Assembly (NCBI RefSeq): GCF_041381155.1
Contig: NC_091138.1
Coordinates: 18,477,255 to 18,541,254 of the forward strand
Length of the DNA stretch: 64,000 nt
Source: Argopecten irradians
Taxonomy: Eukaryota > Mollusca > Bivalvia > Pectinida > Pectinidae
Reading direction: 5' to 3'
A program made the position numbers and the translations under genes. The stretch's first letter is position 1. Each line of letters starts with the position of its first letter. The notes below the pieces were generated by a model. That model was not told the DNA's origin. It searched no databases and worked only from the letters and a program-made list of their open reading frames with translations. Below, one piece after another: positions 49,567 through 61,151 of the stretch.

Positions 49567-51254
49567 CTTTTTAAGTTTGACATATACCAAAACACGTACT
49601 GAATTAATTTTGAAACAGTTGATCACATAATTTAAAGGACCTGTTTATGTAGGTTTCCAGGATGTTTGACAAATTATATGTGACATGAATGTAACATGGT
49701 GGATTTAGGATATATATTTTGGTGACAGTTTAAATATGTCTTTGATTTAAAAGGGAGGAAGCGAAGTTGCTTAAAAATTTAAAAAATGTCTTGAATATAA
49801 TTATAAAAGAGGAAGAAAGTAAAGCTGCTTATAAGTTTAACTGATTGTGCTAACCTGTTGCATGGTTTTCCGCAACACATGTGACACACCTGTACAAGTT
49901 TTTTGTGTCTGAAGCAAAACTTTCCTGAGGATCCTAGAAATAAGATGATAGACGTCCCTGGGACTCAATGTAAAAGATATTTAAAAGGAAAAAATACATA
50001 CACATTGGATAAACTAAAATAAAACATTTTGAGATGATAAATTTTTCAAATTGAAATGAAATCTTTACAGTATGAGAAATACCTGAGTTTACAATTTGCT
50101 CTTTATTTAACTGTGATATTGTTACCTGAAAGGGACTTCCCTACTTTAGTATGGGACTCTCATTTCTGACCCTTGAGTCCCAGGGGCCCTCAAACACCAT
50201 TTGAAACCCTGCTATTGTTATAAGTTGATGCTTATTTACAGATGTATTCCACTTCCTTTTGTTGAATGTGAACAAGACGGTCGAAATACAGTATCTCCCT
50301 ACTGTATGGATTCAATCTTTTTTATTTCTTATCTGATATATATTAAATATATTAAATGTTCTTTTGTTTGAACTAATTTGCATCCATTGTATAAGTGTGG
50401 CAGGCATCCACAGTTTCTGTAGAAATCCTGTACTGTAATAACATTGTATTAGGTATAGATTTATTGAATGGACAGATGCAAGGAAATTATGTTATATGGA
50501 AAAATTTAGATATATCTTCATTTCGTGTTTTTAACATGTCTGTATGTACAAGGCTTTTCCAATAAAAAGACCCCTTCCCTGGCACCATGAATCACTGATT
50601 TATCTCGGTACATGAGATGACCATGAATTGGTGGCTGTTAGGCCAGCTGTTTTAATAAGTGAACTTACGGAAAAGAAACCTGTTTTAAAAACTGGACTCT
50701 CAGAGTGGGATACATTTACTGGAACAGCCCCATAAAATCTTGCAATGATGACTGCATTTCAACATGTCCTAATTTTTAATTGAACATTTCCTTTGAAATA
50801 ATAACCAGAATGTCATCTGCATTTCAGTATATTGATATGTATAGTGGAGCCCTTTTAATTTGAAATCAAATTATACTGCTTAATTGGAATGAATAAGAAT
50901 CATTGTTCACATGTATTCAGTGCATTTAACCGGTACCTTGGTTACATATATTGAAATCTGGATAGAAGAGATATTCTATACCCCATAGACTTCAATATTA
51001 CTGGGCTCCATGGTATATATACCAGAGTAGGTGTAGGGGTCGATTGTTACATACCACTTTACCCTCAATGGATTAGTTCGTTCTTCACTGTCTTTGTTAC
51101 ATTTTATGGCAGTATGATATCATGATTTCAGATAATTTAAATAAATAAATGACTTCTGCATGTGAATTAATATTTGTACATGTATTTGTTTTTGCTATTA
51201 ACCCACATTCCTGTATAAAGAAAAAATCATAACAAGTCACTATAGTATCATTAT
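49567..51254 (+). other. FADD 3' UTR and flank
   Basis: AT-rich, non-coding. AATAAA signals lie at 50561-50566 and 51140-51145, so two transcript ends are possible. Nothing else is recognised. Confidence 0.5.
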
Positions 51255-51260
51255 TTTATT
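51255..51260 (-). terminator. Candidate polyadenylation signal, minus-strand repeat-protein gene
   Basis: AATAAA on the minus strand ~700 bp after the stop codon of the 1546-residue ORF. With FADD signals at 50561 and 51140, the two convergent transcripts would end very close together. Confidence 0.4.
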
Positions 51261-51955
51261 ATTTGAAGACAAACAAAATATTGTGTAATGTACTGTATAC
51301 ATGTTCATTGTTTTCTTGAAGGCTATATATGAACTACATAGGTAAATCAAATGGAAATCTGTTGTATAATTATCTTCTATAAGCATTTGACCTACAAAAA
51401 TGTTTTGAACTTAAGTATAATAAATATATCATATCAAACCAAAACACAATGCAAAGAATATTACATGTTACACTGTATAAGAAATGTGGATATCATTGTA
51501 TGTAGTAATATACAGTGGTATTGTCTCAATACATCATGCTATCACATTTAAGCTTGTCTAATTCTAAGTACTGATAGTTAAAGATCTAGGTTTCAAGAGT
51601 CAATGATAGTTATGTGTAAAGTTCACAGTAGGAAAAAAGTCAATAATAAATAAAGTAGTGGTATTTAGCCACTAGTGTATGTTATTCAATTCCAATGCAT
51701 TTGACAGAACTTTTAAAAACGCAGATAAGATATTTACATAAAAACCACATCTCAGTTTTAAGCCATGAGATAAATCCTGCACCAACACATCTAACACTGA
51801 ATTCTGTATTTAGTGCTAGCTCAAATATTGTAGCTCAAAAGGTTTCTAGACAGATAATGAGTATCATAGGCCGGGTAAGTATATTCATTCTACATATAGT
51901 ACAATGTATGTCACAATCCAGTATTCTACATTGCTGTTTAACTCCTCTGTCAAAG

Positions 51956-54900
51956 TTACTTATTATAATCCCGAAGACGGGTATTGAATACTGTACATGG
52001 ACAGTCAGTCCTTCGTTTATTTGGTGGATTATCTGGTGATACAATGGGAGGGATGCGCAATTTGGCGAAGATCCGTCTACAGGCCTTACAGTTATTGCAG
52101 TCAGAGTGAAGATCAATGGTCTTACTGACCGACAGATTCCACCCTTCATCAGCTCCGTCCATGTGGGTGGTCACCGATGTCATGATCTGTTCACAATGAT
52201 CAGCTGCTGGTGATCTTAACAACCCCTTTCTCCGTTCTGATATGTCGCTATCATTTGTTGACATATTTTGATTGTTTACTGACAAACTTTGGTGGACAAA
52301 AGCTGATTTTTCATGGTCATCTGTCAATGCCTTTGAATTTTTAAAATCAGTAGCCACTGATTTTTCCTGAGCGGTTGTCAATGACGAGTTCTTTTCAGTA
52401 GAAGGTAATGTTTCCATGCTTACAGGTGATGGCCATCTTAGATCATTGGCTGTTGATCCTAGCTGTTCTGCAGACAGTGACATTTGCTGGTCAGTAACCA
52501 TTGAACTTTGCTGGTCATAAGCCGTTGACCTTGGCTGGTCAATAGCCGTTGACCTATGATCGTGGTCAGTAGCTTTTGACCTTTGGTGGTCGCTAGACAT
52601 TGGCATTTGCTGGTCAGTAGCTATTGCCCTTTGCTGGACAAGAGTTGTGGACCATTGCTGGTCAGTAGTCATTGACCTTTGGTGGTCGGTAGACATGGAC
52701 CTTTGCTGGTCATGAATCGTTGACCTTTGCTGGTCAGTAGCCGTTGAACTTTGCTGGTCAGTAGACATTGAACTTTGCTGGTCATTAATCATTGACCTTT
52801 GCTGGTAAATAGCCATTGACCTTTGCTGGCCGGTAGACATGATCATTTTCTGGTCATTAGCCGTTAACCTTAGCTGGTCAGTAGTCATTGACCTTTGCTG
52901 GTAAGTAACCGTTGACCTTTGCTGGTCAATATTCATTGACCTTTGCTGGAAAGTCGCTGTTGACATTTGCTGGTCAACATCCATTGACCTTGGCTGGTCA
53001 GTAGTCATTGTTCTTTGCTGGTCAGTAGTCATTGACCTTTGCTGGTCAATAGTCATTGACCTTTGATGGAAAGTAGCGGTTGACATTTGCTGGTCAGTAG
53101 TCATTGACCTTTGTTGGCCGGTAGTGATTGATCTCTGCTGGCCAGTAGTCTTTGTCATTTGCTGGTCAGTAACCGTTGACCTTTGATGGAAATTAGTCTG
53201 GTCAGTAGTCATTGACCTTTGTTGGTCAATAGTCATTAACATATGCTGGTCAGTAGTCATTGACCTTTTCTGGTCAGTAACAGTTGACCTTTGCTGATCA
53301 ATAGTCATTGGCCTTTGTTGGTCAGTAACCGTTGACCTATGTTGGTCAATAGTCGTTGACCTTTGTTGGTCAGTAGTCATTGACATTTGCTTGTCAGTAG
53401 TCATTGACCTTTGCTGGTCAGTAGTCATTGACCTTTGCTGGTCAATAGCCGTTGACCTTTGTTGGTCAGTAGTCATTGACATTTGCTGGTCAGTAACCAT
53501 TGACATTTGTTGATCAATAGTCATTGACCTTTGTTGGTCAGTAGTCATTGACATTTGCTGGTCAGTAACCGTTGACATTTGTTGGTCAATAGTCATTGAC
53601 CATTGCTGGTCAATATTCATTGACCTTTGCTGGTCAGTAGTCGTCGACATTTGCTGGTCAGTAGTCATTGACCTTTGTTGGCCGGTAGTGGTTGACCTCT
53701 GCTGGCCAGTAGTCATTGATATTTGCTGGTCAGTAACCGTTGACCTTAGATGGAAATTAGTCTGGTCAGTAGTCATTGACCTTTGTTGGTCAATAGTCAT
53801 TGACATATGCTGGTCAGTAGTTATTGACCTTTGCTGGTCATTAGTCGTTGACATTTGCTGCTCAGTAGTCATTGACCTTTGCTGGTCAGAAGTTGTTGAT
53901 CTTTGCTGGTCAATAGTCGTTGACCTTTGTTGGTTAGTAGCCATTGACATTTGCTGGTCAGTAGTCATTGACTTTTGTTGGTCAGTTACCGTTAAAATAT
54001 GCTGGTTTGTAGGCGTTGGCCTTTGCTGTTCAGTAGGTGTTAACCTGTACGGGTCATTAACTAGCGACATTTGCTGGTCATGATCAGAAGCAGTTGAACT
54101 TTGCTGGTCAGTGCCTGTTGAACTTTGCTGGTCAGTACCTTTTGAACTTTGCTGGTCAGTGCCTGTTGAACTTTGCTGGTCAGTTGTTAGCCTACCCTTG
54201 TAGTTTCCCATAGTAATTCCTTGGTTATCACACAGTGTTGTCGGGATATTACGCTCAGTTACTGTGCCGTTGTTAGAGCACTCACTCACGGACATCCCCA
54301 GCTCTTTCTCTTGGCCAATGTTCAGTAAATACTGATAATCGATGTTCATCAACACCTCACGGTCTATAATTATCGCGGTTCTGTCAATGTTTTGTGATGT
54401 TTTGGTGTGTCGAACACATGGATCTGACATTGTCGGCCTCCTGACTTTGGTTGGGGAGACATCGTGACCAAGACACACACCTGAACAAGAATGGGGCACA
54501 CTGTACGACTGGCGCATTAACTTCATACGTAACTCCTCGCTGATCTCCTTGATACGGGTTTCTTCTGATACAGAAGTAAAATCATGTGGCATACTTTTCT
54601 TATTTGTTGAGAGATGTAAGGCTGCTGATTGAGCCATTCTGTGTTGGCCAACATCTGATGGCGAATGCATACTTTCTTTCATCTGGTGCCACCCGAGAGG
54701 TAATTTGTTTTCCTGCTGTGGAATTTTGTACCATTTGCACGGACTGGACACGGATGGCTGAGTCAAGGGTCCAGAACCGGTGTCAAAATTTGAATTTGTT
54801 CTAGTTCCATGTCCCGGTGCCCTGTTTGTAGAATGTAATGAGAGTGGTGTAGATAGCTTCACCGAAGTGTTCATGTTGACTAGAGACTCCTCAGACATGA

Positions 54901-56596
54901 GAATATCGCCACTAGAAGGAGGGGACGACTGGTTATTGTAACATTTCATCTGTTTATCGACATGACCTTCAGTGAACACATCCGTGCAATAGTTTGTATT
55001 GATCATTTGACCTCTGTAACGAGTTTGAGATAACATTTTACCGCTCTTAGATAATTCCAGCTGATGTTTATGGTCTAGATGTGATATTTGATTCATGTGA
55101 TGACCTTGAGCGAACGTTTCCTTTCCATAAGGACGTTGAATTGATATTTTATTTATATGTTGACTATCAGACGATGCCTGATTGATGCGAGGCATTGATT
55201 GACTTACGAAATCACCAGGAGGCTGATTTCTGTAATGACTCGGAGACACTGTGTGATTGCTATGATGACCTTGAGATGGTATTTGGCTTCCACGTTGACT
55301 TTGGGGAGATAACTCTTTGTCATCACCAGTCGCTTTCGACACCTGTAAGTTTATCTGGGGTTGAGAAAACTCTCCGTTGTGCAGTCTAAATGATAGGTTT
55401 TGTCCATTCTTTGCACATTGGTCTGTAAAATCCGTCACATTGACATTTGGACAGCTGTTGATCTCATTGAGTGTTTTTCCTTGAGGCAGGAATGCATTTC
55501 GTACTCCTAAAATACTCTTCGGTTTTCGTAGAATTGCTCTTCGGTTTCGTTTAATAAAACCATGTATTGACGACTTTGTCTGCCCTGCTGGCTGGCGAGT
55601 GACTGCTCGTGAACTACATAGTTTGTTATTTTGCTCGCTACTCACAGTTGTTATCTGTTGGCGATCTCTGTCCGGTTCTGATGTTAGCTGTCTCCTTTTG
55701 TTTTCACTATCGATTGTGGCTCGATTGAATTGCACGACGTTTAAATCTGCGGATGGATTCGACTTTTGCGAACGTTCGCCATGTTTTGTGTGAAAACTCG
55801 TAGAAACACGCGGTTCGAGTATTTCCTTGAACAATTTGTTACAGTCCTCGATGATATCACATTTTATCAGTTCCTTGTTTGGAATAGAGTCCAGCTCCAG
55901 CGTCTGTTCTCCAGAATCTGGAGATTGATCAGGTAAGCATTTTTCACCTTCTTTAACTGTGATTACCTTACCGATACCACCTATCAATGTTGACTGTACA
56001 TGTAGTACATCTGAACGCTCTGGAATACACGTCCTATCTGTTGGTGACGCCATTTTCTTTGGTGAAGTCTTATCTAGCGATGGTGTCTTCTCTGATGTCT
56101 CATCACATAACGAAATCACGTCACACGACGTAGTTTTGTCTGATGAAGAAATTTTATCCGATGATGATGTCTTTTCTGTCGACAACGTCTTGTCACACGA
56201 GGAAGTTTTGTCAATTGACGATGGCTGGTCGCGTGATTCGTCATGTGACGAAGATTTGTTTGGTGGTGATATCGAGATTGGTGACAATGTCGTGCCATGT
56301 AAACTTATTTTTTGCAAAACTGGGCTATCGCTTTGACGTGACTTGGAATTGCCAGAAGACGAAATCTGGCCTTCTAGATCTAGTCTCTGGATTCCTGATG
56401 ACAGAAGCGTACCTTTGGATGATGGACATTCTTGTGTTGTTAAGCTGTTTATGCTGAGATCCAAGGGACTGCTCTGGTAGACACCTTTTGGAGAATCGTC
56501 CCTCAGTTCCAGACACGACCCAAACAATGGATACAGTTGACACTCATGCTGTTTGAGTCTGTCCTGTAGCGTTATCTTACGCGTGAAATATTCCAT
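51956..56596 (-). CDS. Unknown 1546-residue protein with PLDLS motif and a 24 bp coding minisatellite
   Basis: One uninterrupted exon; an in-frame stop lies 27 bases before the ATG, whose context (GGTATGG) is good. I do not recognise the family. Residues 44-48 are PLDLS, the classical CtBP-docking motif. Residues ~115-180 repeat SSxDKT. A basic stretch (KRNRRAILRKPKSILG) lies near residues 345-360. Around residues 690-760 is a non-repetitive, possibly structured part (IIIDREVLMNIDYQYLLNIG). Residues ~800-1390 are ~73 copies of an octapeptide like TDQQRSMT, encoded by a 24 bp minisatellite. The last 50 residues hold CNNCKACRRIF and CPC, a possible metal-binding cluster. No signal peptide or membrane segment is seen. 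Motifs suggest a nuclear co-regulator (inference). An upstream non-coding exon is possible. The open frame over 4.6 kb makes a chance ORF very unlikely. Confidence 0.75.
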   Translation of the reverse strand: MEYFTRKITLQDRLKQHECQLYPLFGSCLELRDDSPKGVYQSSPLDLSINSLTTQECPSSKGTLLSSGIQRLDLEGQISSSGNSKSRQSDSPVLQKISLHGTTLSPISISPPNKSSSHDESRDQPSSIDKTSSCDKTLSTEKTSSSDKISSSDKTTSCDVISLCDETSEKTPSLDKTSPKKMASPTDRTCIPERSDVLHVQSTLIGGIGKVITVKEGEKCLPDQSPDSGEQTLELDSIPNKELIKCDIIEDCNKLFKEILEPRVSTSFHTKHGERSQKSNPSADLNVVQFNRATIDSENKRRQLTSEPDRDRQQITTVSSEQNNKLCSSRAVTRQPAGQTKSSIHGFIKRNRRAILRKPKSILGVRNAFLPQGKTLNEINSCPNVNVTDFTDQCAKNGQNLSFRLHNGEFSQPQINLQVSKATGDDKELSPQSQRGSQIPSQGHHSNHTVSPSHYRNQPPGDFVSQSMPRINQASSDSQHINKISIQRPYGKETFAQGHHMNQISHLDHKHQLELSKSGKMLSQTRYRGQMINTNYCTDVFTEGHVDKQMKCYNNQSSPPSSGDILMSEESLVNMNTSVKLSTPLSLHSTNRAPGHGTRTNSNFDTGSGPLTQPSVSSPCKWYKIPQQENKLPLGWHQMKESMHSPSDVGQHRMAQSAALHLSTNKKSMPHDFTSVSEETRIKEISEELRMKLMRQSYSVPHSCSGVCLGHDVSPTKVRRPTMSDPCVRHTKTSQNIDRTAIIIDREVLMNIDYQYLLNIGQEKELGMSVSECSNNGTVTERNIPTTLCDNQGITMGNYKGRLTTDQQSSTGTDQQSSKGTDQQSSTGTDQQSSTASDHDQQMSLVNDPYRLTPTEQQRPTPTNQHILTVTDQQKSMTTDQQMSMATNQQRSTTIDQQRSTTSDQQRSMTTEQQMSTTNDQQRSITTDQHMSMTIDQQRSMTTDQTNFHLRSTVTDQQISMTTGQQRSTTTGQQRSMTTDQQMSTTTDQQRSMNIDQQWSMTIDQQMSTVTDQQMSMTTDQQRSMTIDQQMSMVTDQQMSMTTDQQRSTAIDQQRSMTTDQQRSMTTDKQMSMTTDQQRSTTIDQHRSTVTDQQRPMTIDQQRSTVTDQKRSMTTDQHMLMTIDQQRSMTTDQTNFHQRSTVTDQQMTKTTGQQRSITTGQQRSMTTDQQMSTATFHQRSMTIDQQRSMTTDQQRTMTTDQPRSMDVDQQMSTATFQQRSMNIDQQRSTVTYQQRSMTTDQLRLTANDQKMIMSTGQQRSMAIYQQRSMINDQQSSMSTDQQSSTATDQQRSTIHDQQRSMSTDHQRSMTTDQQWSTTLVQQRAIATDQQMPMSSDHQRSKATDHDHRSTAIDQPRSTAYDQQSSMVTDQQMSLSAEQLGSTANDLRWPSPVSMETLPSTEKNSSLTTAQEKSVATDFKNSKALTDDHEKSAFVHQSLSVNNQNMSTNDSDISERRKGLLRSPAADHCEQIMTSVTTHMDGADEGWNLSVSKTIDLHSDCNNCKACRRIFAKLRIPPIVSPDNPPNKRRTDCPCTVFNTRLRDYNK
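52430..54200 (-). repeat. Coding 24 bp minisatellite within the 1546-residue ORF
   Basis: About 73 units of 24 bp, plus-strand consensus close to GTCATTGACCTTTGCTGGTC, imperfectly conserved. Unit length is kept at 24 with few exceptions, so the frame survives along 1.77 kb. A larger block seems duplicated: the rare unit TDQTNFHLRS recurs as TDQTNFHQRS. Confidence 0.93.
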
Positions 56597-56744
56597 ACCG
56601 AAGACGCAGAGTGACGGTGAATCTTACAATTCTGTCATGGGGCATGTGCAATAGTGAATAATGGAAACACAGAACATTGAACAGTACATTAGCTCATTGA
56701 TCCAACGTGAGGACTACTCCATAGAGATTACTTAGTTCACTGAT

Positions 56745-57240
56745 CACACCAATTCTGGTGTGGAATGGGTTTACTGATCACAAGTCTTCTGCAATTCACA
56801 TATTTGAGATTACTTTGTTTCGTTCGTATGTGTGTAATAAGTTAATGTTCACACCAGATCCTTTCTTGCTGTTTTATGAAGTTCTTACGTTCGGAATTAT
56901 TATCCGTATATATGGAAAAAGTTTATTGACCACAAAACTTCCAACGCGTCGAATAAGGGTACTTGTCACAAACTTTCGTTTTTTATGGAATACGTCCACT
57001 GAACTTCCTACGCGTCGAATAGGATTACTTGTCACAACAATTTAAATGTAAAAGATCAGTAACAGGACTTTCAGAATATCAAACAGCAAAGATCACAAAA
57101 GTTGTAGATTATTCTGGTTACTTGTCACTTAAGTTCCATCATCGTACGAGTAGAATAACCCATACTATTGGGATTTAAAACCTCTGATCACTTAAATTCC
57201 ATATTCGAACATGCGAAATATTCCATGTGGTAAGTTTGCC
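56745..57240. repeat. Degenerate ~66 bp direct repeats upstream of the repeat-protein gene
   Basis: ACTTCC(A/T)ACGCGTCGAATA followed by ACTTGTCACAA occurs at ~56937 and ~57003. Weaker copies (AAGTTCCAT...GAGTAGAATA and AAATTCCAT...GCGAAATATT) follow at ~57130 and ~57200. No coding content is seen. Confidence 0.5.
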
Positions 57241-59140
57241 CGAATACGCTAAACAATGAAGTGACGTATTGAAATATATATCAACCATTTCCTGTTCTTT
57301 GAGAGTTAATTATAGCACTGGTCGTGAGTCGGATCTGCTGATGATGAAGATATAGTCTATAGTACGTTACAATGACTGGCCGGTCTGCATCATTACACAT
57401 GTATACCGGTGATTAGCTAACAATGTCTACATCAAGTCTGAACAGGCCTTCTTCTTCAGCTAGCATCATTACCTGAAGAAAAAAAAACATAATAGTAATT
57501 GTGACAAATGTTTTATTAAATAGTGTTGATCAATACACTGTGGTGATATCTCCATTAGAATAAATTCTGGTGAATACGAATACAGCCGATGTATACGTTA
57601 CAGAATTTAATTAATAATAATTTCCATTTAATCGTTATGTAGATAATGTGTCACACTACTCTTTTTCACTTCTGTACAACTGTCGAGTTTTTACGCATAT
57701 AATATGAATATGGTAATTAAGAACACTTGACAGAATTTCCATCCAATGGAACTTATTTTTTCTCTCATTCGTGAAATATTCATTTTTTGGATCATCATTA
57801 CATGTATATGTATACATTGAAATGTCTTTTATACATCGATAATATACAATGTAGTATTACAGTTAAATAACACCTATTTCCTGTCATATACCAACATCGG
57901 TATCCCAAGTGGCTATCCCTGTCGTAATATCTCTGGAATATGTCATAGCAAATCTCAAGGATTTTTGTGTCATACGAGATGAGGCAGGTAGTTTGCTCCC
58001 TTGATGTACACCAGAAGAATCTTAAAACAGTACACTATGCACATGGCTGACTGTACGGCTTTGAGGTTTGGCGTCGCTAGCTATATAATCTTTAAATGAA
58101 GACTTTATAGGCCTACATAAATATGTCCTTTACCCTCAATCCAATCCTCGCCAATATCCGGGTATGTTTACGTAATAAATATAAAATATACATACTTACT
58201 CCGTGAGAAATTTGTCCAATGGTGAAAGATAGCCGATGAAGCCAATGATATGGTTATCAAAGTATCTCTTGTTGTTATGTGTAACGCATGTATTCTCTCC
58301 CTAATGGTGTAATGAACATTGGTGCATCCAGTCGTGTCTGGACGCTATATATATATATAGTCCTCTTCGATACTCACTGAACTTATATTTATTATTCAAC
58401 AATGTCACGCATGACTTCACCGTACCATCCTTCGTTATGTTTTATTAACGTTATCTAGTTGTTACATGGAACGAAACTGTTCACGTCAGTATTTACATAA
58501 ACTCTATTAATGCAGTTTTTACTACTTTAACGTGCCTTTTCTGTTATCTAGTTTATTGTTTTAAAAAACGTTCTTGTAGTTCCCCGTACATACCAATATT
58601 ATTTCGTTTGATTTATTTTCTTAAGTTTTTGTTGCCGCTAACGGTCAATACTTTCTGGGTTGCTTATCAACAGTGCCAAGAAGAGTCATCATGCTAATTG
58701 TATCCCCATGAACTACTTTTAACTAATACAGTACTGACGTCAATCTTCATGTTTTAGTGTTTAAGTGTTTTTTTCTGTAAGAATTACTTTTCTGAACGTT
58801 TTCCTTGAGTGGAGACCCGAGATAAATGGTTTTAGCAATAAATGACCAAGGATACAAATTTTTATAGCGTGTACCTCGTCGTAAATAAGCTGTCGGCATC
58901 CAAACAAATTACTAAGCCGACAGGAATAAAGGCGTCCACAAAATTGGTGAGCGTGGGAAAGTCCTAGATATAACCGATATGAATATTAGCCACTTCCTTT
59001 TTTATACATTTAATGCAGGTTTATTTCTACCATATTTAAAAGCCACGTACCCATGACGGTTAATTATGTTTGTATGAAGAATGTATACACATATAGAAGT
59101 GTGCATCTAGTAGCATACTGACATGTCCTTACCAGCTGTT
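57241..59140. other. Region between the repeat-protein gene and the right-hand arrays
   Basis: AT-rich sequence without a supported gene. A TATA-like run lies at ~58347-58360. A strong minus-strand splice-acceptor-like site at 57473 precedes a 19-codon open stretch (57472-57413), which could be a 5' UTR exon or the last exon of an unseen gene. Confidence 0.35.
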
Positions 59141-59149
59141 AATGGGGGC

Positions 59150-61150
59150 GCGGTCTGATAAACCGAAACTGTATCTATCTGACCAGGTCGTGCAGTCTGA
59201 TAAACAAAACAAAAACTGTATTTACCTGACCAGGACGTGCAGTCTGATAAACCAAAACTGTATTTACCTGACCAGGACGTGCAGTCTGATAAACCAAAAC
59301 TGTATTTACCTGACCAGGACGTGCAGTCTGATAAACCAAAACTGTATTTACCTAACCAGGACGTGCAGTCTGATAAACCAAAACTGTATTTACCTAACCA
59401 TGACGTGCAGTCTGATAAACTAAACTGTATTTACCTAAACAGGACGTGCAGTCTGATAAACCAAAACTGTATTTACCTAACCAGGGCGTGCAGTCTGATA
59501 AACTAAACAAAAATGTATTTACCTGACCAGGGCGTGCAGTCTGATAAACTAAACTAAAAACTTATTTACCTGACCAGGGCGTTCAGTCTGATAAACTAAA
59601 CCAAAAACTGTATTTACCTGACCAGGGCGTGCAGTCTGATCAACCAAAACTGTATTTATCCAACCAGGGCGTGCAGTCTGATAAACTAAAACTGTATTTA
59701 CCTGACTAGGACTTGCAGTCTGATAAACTAAACCAAAAACTGTATTTACCTGACCAGGGCGTGCAGTCTGATAAACTAAACCAAAAACTGTATTTACCTG
59801 ACCAGGACGTGCAGTCTGATAAACAATAAACTAAACCAAAACTGAATTTACCTGACCATGACGTTAAGTCTGATAAACTAAACCAAAAAAACTGTATTTA
59901 CCTGACCAGGACGTGCGGGTTGATAAACTAAACCAAAACTGTATTTACCTGACTGACCAGGGCGTGAAGTTTGATAAACTAAACCAAATTGATTTACTTG
60001 ACCAGGGCGTGCAGTCTGATAGAATAAACCAAAACTGTATTTACCTGACCAGGGTGTGCAGTCGGATAAACTAAACCAATTCTGTATTTACCTAACCAGG
60101 GCGTGCGGTCTAATAAACTCAATAAAAACCTGTATTTACCTGACCAGGGCGTTCAGTCTGATAACTAAACCAAAAACTGTATTTACCTGACCATGGCGTG
60201 TAGTCTGATAAACCGGAACTGTACTTACCTGACCAGGACATGCAGTCTGATAAACCAAAAACTGTATTACCTGACCAGAACGTGCGGTCTGATAAACTAA
60301 ACTAAAACCTGTATTTACCTGACCAGGGCGTTCAGTCTGATAAACTAAACCAAAAACTGTATTTACCTGACCATGGCGTGCAGTCTGATAAACTAAAACT
60401 GTATTTACCTGACCAGGACATGAAGTCTGATAAACCAAAAACTGTATTTACCTGACCAGGACATGCAGTCTGATAAACTAAACCAAAACTGAATTTACCT
60501 GACCATGACGTTAAGTCTGATAAACTAAACCAAAAACTGTATTTACCTGACCAGGACGTGCGGGTTGATAAACTAAACCAAAACTGTATTTACCTGACTG
60601 ACCAGGGCGTGAAGTTTGATAAACTAAACCAAATTGATTTACTTGACCAGGGCGTGCAGTCTGATAGAATAAACCAAAACTGTATTTACCTGACCAGGGC
60701 GTGCAGTCGGATAAACTAAACCAATTCTGTATTTACCTAACCAGGGCGTGCGGTCTAATAAACTCAATAAAAACCTGTATTTACCTGACCAGGGCGTTCA
60801 GTCTGATAAACTAAACCAAAAACTGTATTTACCTGACCATGGCGTGCAGTCTGATAAACCGGAACTGTACTTACCTGACCAGGACATGCAGTCTGATAAA
60901 CCAAAAACTGTATTACCTGACCAGAACGTGCGGTCTGATAAACTAAACTAAAACCTGTATTTACCTGACCAGGGCGTTCAGTCTGATAAACTAAACCAAA
61001 AACTGTATTTACCTGACCATGGCGTGCAGTCTGATAAACTAAAACTGTATTTACCTGACCAGGACATGAAGTCTGATAAACCAAAAACTGTATTTACCTG
61101 ACCAGGACGTGCAGTCTGATAAACTAAAAACTGTATTTACCTAACCAGGA
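59150..61150. repeat. ~47 bp minisatellite with a 646 bp higher-order unit
   Basis: About 42 copies of a unit with landmarks GTGCAGTCTGATAAACTAAA and CTGTATTTACCTGACCAGG. Units at 59.83-60.48 kb and 60.48-61.12 kb form two nearly identical blocks of ~646 bp. Peculiar variants (GACTGACCAGG, TGATAGAATAAACC) recur in the same order. Short ORFs on both strands are artefacts. Confidence 0.93.
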
Positions 61151-61151
61151 C

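Noticed and set aside
53688-54083. 131-residue + strand ORF (repeats of VIDLCWS type)
   Set aside because: Antisense shadow of the 24 bp coding minisatellite; the long minus-strand frame explains it.
59142-61084. Several 67-106 residue ORFs on both strands
   Set aside because: All are translations of the 47 bp minisatellite, present in several frames at once.
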